Below are positions 35,301-38,877 of a stretch of 38,877 nt of DNA, piece after piece. The first letter of the stretch is position 1. Each line of letters begins with the position of its first letter. The stretch lies in the NCBI GenBank assembly GCA_002409145.1, contig DHUL01000093.1, forward strand, positions 16,160 through 55,036, in the 5' to 3' direction. The position numbers were made by a program, and so were the translations under genes. The notes below the pieces were generated by a model that saw nothing but the letters and a program-made list of their open reading frames with translations, was not told the DNA's origin and ran no database searches. This DNA comes from Bacteroidales bacterium UBA5235. Its GTDB lineage: Bacteria > Bacteroidota > Bacteroidia > Bacteroidales > VadinHA17.

Positions 35301-35596
35301 GCGTGAAAGGCTTCAATCCCGGCCAGACAATTACAATTGATAAGAGTTCCCGGAATGAAACAGCTGTGATTGCCGCAGTGGGAGCTGCACGAAGCCGTTA
35401 TGGAGGGCAGGCAGCTTCACAGACAGACTCTGTGATAGTCTCAGCACCTCTTAAATATGCACATGATAAAGGTGCGCAGGTCTCCGGTACAGGCATTACC
35501 CTTGCAACCCCTCTTATACTGCCACATGATGACGGAATACAGGTAGCTGATTACCTTCCCACACCGGGCGCTCCAAACGGCTATACCAGGAAATAA
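32378..35596 (+). CDS. GH54 alpha-L-arabinofuranosidase with interrupted lamin-tail domain (paralogue 1)
   Basis: 1072 residues from the Met at 32378, chosen because it lines up with the start of the next paralogue; a Met at 32351 adds nine residues. A hydrophobic export signal covers residues 6-30. The GH54 catalytic domain (about 43-370) keeps the disulfide pattern of Aspergillus AkAbfB: Cys43/Cys53, Cys108/Cys113 and the vicinal Cys203-Cys204. Glu248 in DMEAGLFSG is 44 residues after the Cys pair, as is the AkAbfB nucleophile Glu221. Asp329 in NGGDNGNGS fits the acid/base Asp. A NEW3-like beta domain (about 375-475) and a lamin-tail domain (from about 481) follow. The lamin-tail fold appears split by repeat insertions at about 561-790 and 911-1058, ending TPGAPNGYTRK. 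It should release arabinofuranose side chains. Confidence 0.9.
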   Translation: MTKKGPLTIIFVLALILPAGMMMLTAMTGTGNKPDPSRPEGPCDIYTAAGFPCVTAHSTTRALYSSYNGPLYQVMRQSDGMTMEIGVVAPGKDDPGGYADAAAQDSFCTGTICRITIVYDQSGNDNHLFQAPPGLFRGPDKGGYNTLPIADMAPVTIMGHKAYGVYIMPGMGLRNNNATGLAINDEPQGIYMVFDGTHFDSGCCFNYGNTSTNSRAVGRGTMETVYFGTATAWGSGSGTGPWIMSDMEAGLFSGYDAKLNAASPTIDSWRFVTGVVNGGGGNQWDIRGGDAQKEGLATFYSGYRPGSLESSNYYPMHRKGGVQLGNGGDNGNGSAGTFYEGVITRGYPTDEAVNAVHGNIVAAHYDVPQLTLSRITTFTPATSQEVTVSFTNTGDAPARGVKLGISCPEGWKAVVTGTGKTLKKFSKPVMPGACVTVVFTVTSSQAAGSGFLTGRAVWKNLGANQVHTGVNSQGVRNAFPVKINEVRFETGGNPTNQYIELYNAGDTDVDISGWSLVNTRSMWAPVKLATIEAGTVVTPGGFFLLGLSSSGLAAPSNRGDNVINVLSTDGFETGQVINVEGESHTIATVGTAASPMATLFVPVPTGPWLVIPAGSTNLPVTDAAGFRVGEKIGIDIGGNFELATVTAVGKAATLTNLADEAKAGDTIIKVVANSGMTVGDTLTIGTGGRKELVAVKRLISISAAPAHGVSIPFRPSGTSPGKVELTTPLRFAHMPDEDVTDRGTGISFTPATGYAHRSGDAVQALGSGIRLERALEKSYSAGTAVLNQLAASGGYRGAVRPDQWYGAPLSPVAGSIALMDAGGSVIVDALVYGSQQSNSSANGIITSPEIAVLEGDQSNGGCIAVVPGSFSGQGQFVPDGGKTDRSIGRFPDGADTDSNCSDFLLQRTVTLATPSVAGTTNIKVVSVAGFSEGQRINIGTGSESETVIIASVGTAGGTGLSDGIEAGVKVIPVTSVKGFNPGQTITIDKSSRNETAVIAAVGAARSRYGGQAASQTDSVIVSAPLKYAHDKGAQVSGTGITLATPLILPHDDGIQVADYLPTPGAPNGYTRK
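34058..34477 (+). repeat. Three ~40-residue beta repeats inserted in the lamin-tail domain of GH54 paralogue 1
   Basis: Units start near residues 561, 610 and 657 and share the pattern (A)G-x-T-x-I-x-V-x(3)-GF/GM-x-x-G-(Q/D/E)-x-I-x-I-x-x-G-x(3)-E-x-(A/V)-x-V-G, for example GSTNLPVTDAAGFRVGEKIG and GDTIIKVVANSGMTVGDTLT. Confidence 0.7.
35108..35395 (+). repeat. Two further ~45-residue repeats near the C-terminus of GH54 paralogue 1
   Basis: Units start near residues 911 and 964: GTTNIKVVSVAGFSEGQRIN and GVKVIPVTSVKGFNPGQTIT, each followed by an ET-x(2)-IA-x-VG ending. They are followed by a segment of the form PLKYAHDKGAQVSGTGITLA. Confidence 0.7.
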
Positions 35597-35645
35597 GACA
35601 AATAAACCAACCCATAACCAACCCTGATCAACTAACCCGAACAAC

Positions 35646-38600
35646 ATGAAAAAGAAAAGCAGCCTTGCAATCGCCCTTGGTCTGGCACTCACATTGCCTG
35701 CCACACTGTTAATGGTTCTTGCAACCGTAGGTACCGGATGCAGTGATACTTCCGTGAGGCCTGAAGGACCGTGTGACATCTTTGCCGCTGATGGCTTCCC
35801 CTGTGTTGCTGCCCACAGCAGCACCCGTGCGTTGTATTCGTCGTACAACGGTCCGCTATACCAGGTTATGCGCCAGTCAGACGGTAAAACCCTTGACATA
35901 GGTATGGTACGCTCAGGCAAAGGTGATCCGGGCGGTTATGCTGACGCTGCAGCGCAGGACAAATTCTGCGCCGGCACTTACTGCTGGATAACCGTTCTCT
36001 ACGACCAGTCAGGCAAAGGGAATCATCTTGTCCAGGCTCCCAGGGGAGGATTCAGCGGCCCGGCCATGGGCGGATTCAATAATCTTCCTGTTGCCGATAT
36101 GGCTCCTGTTACAATCATGGGCCATAAGGTCTACGGCGTCTTTATCGAGCCGGGAATGGGTCTTCGTGATGATGACCCGGTGGGTACCGCAGTAGATGAC
36201 CAGGCTGAAGGCCAGTACTGGGTAATAAACGGCCTCCATTACAACTCAGGCTGTTGCTTCGATTACGGCAACGCTGAAACAGACAGCCGTGACGACGGTG
36301 ACGGCACCATGGAAACCACATACTATGGAAATGCCACGGCATGGTACAAGGGACAGGCTCAGGGGCCCTGGATCATGACTGACCAGGAGAACAACCTGGT
36401 TGGTTGTGTCAACCCTTCTCCGGATGACAAATACTGTCCTGACCTTCCCAGCATCACATGGCGATTCGTGACGGCAACAGCTGACGGCGAACCTCACCAC
36501 TGGAGAGCCATGGGAGGAGATGCTCAACAGGGAGACCTGAAAGTCATGTACGACGGGTCCCGTATCATTAATGACCGTAACAGCTATGACCCGATGCGCA
36601 AGCAGGGAGCCATATTGCTGGGCAACGGAGGCGACAACAGCAACGGCTCCCAGGGTACCTTCTATGAAGGAGCGATGACGGCCCCTGGAACATTCCCCTC
36701 ACAGGAGACCTATCAGAAGATACAGGCTAACATTGTGGCTGCAAGGTATGATGTCCAACGCCTTGGCATTGCACCGGCAGGCATGACCGATACCCCTCCC
36801 GGTCTGCAGACCTTCGCCCCGATGTCAACGCAGAACACCACATTATCCTTTATAAACACTACAGGCTCTCCCGTAAATGACCTTAGCCTGAGCATATCGG
36901 TCCCGAAGGGCTGGAAATCCGTCCTTGAGGATTCTGAGGAACAATCAAAGACATTCACCACTACTGTTGAACCCGGTGAGAGAGTAAGCGCTACTTTCCG
37001 GATAACTTCTTCCGGGGAACCGTTCAACGGCGACCTGATCGGCAAGGCTTCGTGGATGACACAGGGAAGCAACAAGCCTCAGACTGAGACAGCCATTGAA
37101 AAGGTGCGCAATGTCAGTCCCGTTAAAATCAATGAATTCCGGGTAAGCGACGGATCTCCTGATAATTCAACAAACTCATTTATTGAGCTTTACAATGCAG
37201 GCGATGCAGAGATTGATGTTTCAGGCTGGACCCTGACTCATCATCAGACACAGATGCCGGTGTTTTCATCTGTCAGGATTCCGGCCGGGACAAAGCTTGC
37301 CGCGAAGGGTTTTTACCTCCTTGGTCTTTCAGGTTCAGGCCTGGCAGTTCCTGCGAAGAAGGGTGAATCTGTTCTCTATGTCAGGACCACAGCAGGCATG
37401 ACGGTTGGTGATATGATAGAGATCGGTACAGGTTCTGCAATGGAAACCGGGACGATTGCCGGCATCGCCACTCCGCCGGCATCCGGGGCCTCGGCAATGC
37501 CCTTTGGTTTCGGAAGGCGCGGCCCGTCCGGCCAGACTACTGTATGGCAGCCGCTTCCGGACGGTCCGGTGATCACCATTCCTGCCGGTTCGATGAACAT
37601 ACCGGTCACCAGTGTTGACGGTTTTGAGGTCGGCCAGAAGATGGCGATAGGTTATGGGGCAACCTACCCTGCCGTTTCCAGGGCTATCGAAAAGTACGAG
37701 CTGGTTACAATTACCGGGGTAGGCAAGCCGGGTACCCAGGCATGGCTGTCAATGGATGCCAGGGCAGGGGATACCAATATCAAGGTTTCCTCTGTAGAAA
37801 ACATCTCCGTTGGTGATAAGATCAGGCTTGATATCGAAAGCGAGGGACATGGTATTGAGACGGTAACAGTAACACGGGTCGGCACACAATCATCCCGGAG
37901 TACATTCAACGGCCCGCTTACAGAAGCAGATGATCCCGGAACCGGACTTGACCTTGCTGAACCGTTGAAATTCAATCATTCTTCCAATATGCCTTTCAGT
38001 GTATGGGGAACGGGAATAACCTTTGAACCGGCAACAGCATTTGCACATTCCAGCAATGAACCTGTTCTGGCTCTACGGAACAGTATTACCCTTGACAAGC
38101 CGCTGGTCAACAGCCATGAGACTGATGATGTGATACTGGATAAAAAAGTAACCACAGCAGGGTACCAGGGATCGAAGGAGCCGGACCAGTGGTTTGGTGG
38201 TCCTGCCCTGTCAGCCAGCGCGGGCAATATGGTGTTGCGTGATGCCGGCAATAATGTTGTGGATGCCCTGAATTACGGCGGACTGGTTGATCCATGGGCT
38301 GCAGAAGGGTACCAGGCTGAATCGGGTGCCGGTGAGAGCGGATGCTTCGTACCTTCACCGACCATGAGCAGAGGCTTCTGGATGGGACCTGAAGCTGCGG
38401 GGTCACAGCCGGACAGGAGTGCCGGCCGTTACCCTGACGGCAATGACAGTGACAGCAATTGCCGTGATTTCATGGTACAAAACACAACTGCCCTGGCTGC
38501 CCCGGCAGAATCCGGTTCAAACAACATCAAGGTCTCAAGTGTTGCAGGCTTCAGCATTGATCAGAGTATAATCATCGGTTCCGGAGCAGACAGCGAGAGT

Positions 38601-38877
38601 GTTGTGATAGCAGCCATCGGGACTTCAGGAGCGACCGCAACAGGAGCTCCCGTCAAGGCAGGCAGCAGGATTATACGGGTAGGAACCGTGGCAGGCTTTA
38701 ATGCCGGCCAGACCATCACAATAGACTATGGTTCCAGGACTGAGACTGCAGTCATCGCAGCCGTCGGGGCTGCACGGCGCCGCTTTGGAGGTCAGGGAGC
38801 CACCCCGTCAGACTCCATAACGGTATCCACGCCGCTCAGATACACGCATGCCAGGGATGTACAGGTCTCCGGCAGTG
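35646..38877 (+). CDS. GH54 alpha-L-arabinofuranosidase, paralogue 2 (runs off the window)
   Basis: 1077 complete codons are visible with no stop; by comparison with paralogue 1 about 35 residues are missing. It starts 49 bases after paralogue 1. A hydrophobic signal (SLAIALGLALTLPATLLMVL) ends near Cys32 in VGTGCSD, which could be a weak lipobox; paralogue 1 has Asn there. The catalytic domain keeps Cys43/Cys53, the second Cys pair (FCAGTYC), the vicinal CC in SGCCFDYG, Glu248 (in DQENNLVG) and Asp330 (in NGGDNSNGS). The surroundings of Glu248 differ from paralogue 1 (an insertion with two extra Cys, GCVNPSPDDKYCP), so side-chain preference may differ. The NEW3-like and interrupted lamin-tail modules are in the same order (lamin-tail from about 493, second half from about 860). 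Confidence 0.9.
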   Translation, partial: MKKKSSLAIALGLALTLPATLLMVLATVGTGCSDTSVRPEGPCDIFAADGFPCVAAHSSTRALYSSYNGPLYQVMRQSDGKTLDIGMVRSGKGDPGGYADAAAQDKFCAGTYCWITVLYDQSGKGNHLVQAPRGGFSGPAMGGFNNLPVADMAPVTIMGHKVYGVFIEPGMGLRDDDPVGTAVDDQAEGQYWVINGLHYNSGCCFDYGNAETDSRDDGDGTMETTYYGNATAWYKGQAQGPWIMTDQENNLVGCVNPSPDDKYCPDLPSITWRFVTATADGEPHHWRAMGGDAQQGDLKVMYDGSRIINDRNSYDPMRKQGAILLGNGGDNSNGSQGTFYEGAMTAPGTFPSQETYQKIQANIVAARYDVQRLGIAPAGMTDTPPGLQTFAPMSTQNTTLSFINTTGSPVNDLSLSISVPKGWKSVLEDSEEQSKTFTTTVEPGERVSATFRITSSGEPFNGDLIGKASWMTQGSNKPQTETAIEKVRNVSPVKINEFRVSDGSPDNSTNSFIELYNAGDAEIDVSGWTLTHHQTQMPVFSSVRIPAGTKLAAKGFYLLGLSGSGLAVPAKKGESVLYVRTTAGMTVGDMIEIGTGSAMETGTIAGIATPPASGASAMPFGFGRRGPSGQTTVWQPLPDGPVITIPAGSMNIPVTSVDGFEVGQKMAIGYGATYPAVSRAIEKYELVTITGVGKPGTQAWLSMDARAGDTNIKVSSVENISVGDKIRLDIESEGHGIETVTVTRVGTQSSRSTFNGPLTEADDPGTGLDLAEPLKFNHSSNMPFSVWGTGITFEPATAFAHSSNEPVLALRNSITLDKPLVNSHETDDVILDKKVTTAGYQGSKEPDQWFGGPALSASAGNMVLRDAGNNVVDALNYGGLVDPWAAEGYQAESGAGESGCFVPSPTMSRGFWMGPEAAGSQPDRSAGRYPDGNDSDSNCRDFMVQNTTALAAPAESGSNNIKVSSVAGFSIDQSIIIGSGADSESVVIAAIGTSGATATGAPVKAGSRIIRVGTVAGFNAGQTITIDYGSRTETAVIAAVGAARRRFGGQGATPSDSITVSTPLRYTHARDVQVSGS
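37368..37900 (+). repeat. First repeat cluster in the lamin-tail domain of GH54 paralogue 2
   Basis: Three repeat-like units, for example SVLYVRTTAGMTVGDMIEIG, GSMNIPVTSVDGFEVGQKMA and GDTNIKVSSVENISVGDKIR. The position in the domain is the same as in paralogue 1. Confidence 0.65.
38493..38877 (+). repeat. Second repeat cluster of GH54 paralogue 2 (cut by the window end)
   Basis: Two units starting near residue 950: GSNNIKVSSVAGFSIDQSII and GSRIIRVGTVAGFNAGQTIT, followed by PLRYTHARDVQVSGS at the edge. Confidence 0.65.

Overview
The window looks like a chromosomal segment of a member of the Bacteroidota, GC about 50%. The evidence is a SusC/SusD pair, a one-polypeptide hybrid two-component regulator (HTCS) transcribed divergently from it, many exported lipoproteins, matches to the Bacteroidota -7 promoter box (TAnnTTTG), and almost no Shine-Dalgarno sites. 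The sequence alone does not resolve genus or family. No tRNA, rRNA, insertion sequence, CRISPR array or phage gene was seen.

Left part (1-12.6 kb): housekeeping and accessory genes. It opens with an overlapping two-gene cell-wall operon: a lipoprotein fusing a DigH-like GHL10 domain to a NamZ-like exo-N-acetylmuramidase domain, then an Amidase_3 lipoprotein. Next come a lipoate-protein ligase (minus), a two-domain class II aldolase whose second domain has lost its metal ligands, an exported SagB-type nitroreductase (minus), a TauE/SafE exporter with a DoxX protein, a PfkB sugar kinase resembling 2-keto-3-deoxygluconate kinase, a bidirectional terminator, two small exported helical proteins (minus; one has LEA-like 11-residue repeats), and an iron-sulfur L-serine dehydratase (minus).

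Right part (12.8 kb to the end): a polysaccharide utilisation locus (PUL). SusC and SusD are on the minus strand and end at a strong terminator. Between SusD and that terminator lies an in-frame remnant of a second SusD C-terminus. The HTCS regulator is divergent. It is followed on the plus strand by a Sde182-like nucleoside-hydrolase-fold protein, four CE1-like esterase genes carrying five esterase domains, a GH127 beta-L-arabinofuranosidase-type enzyme, and two tandem GH54 alpha-L-arabinofuranosidases. The second GH54 gene runs off the window. The inferred target is an acylated (feruloyl- or acetyl-decorated) arabinose-rich plant polysaccharide: esterases remove acyl groups, GH54 and GH127 release arabinose, SusC/D import the products, and the HTCS senses a breakdown product. 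No backbone-cleaving endo-enzyme is visible, so it may lie past the right edge or elsewhere.

Most unusual points: (1) the DigH-NamZ fusion overlapping an amidase gene; (2) the SusD 3' remnant; (3) the burst of esterase modules; (4) GH54 enzymes whose C-terminal lamin-tail domain appears split twice by insertions of a roughly 40-residue repeat; (5) the pseudo-aldolase domain.
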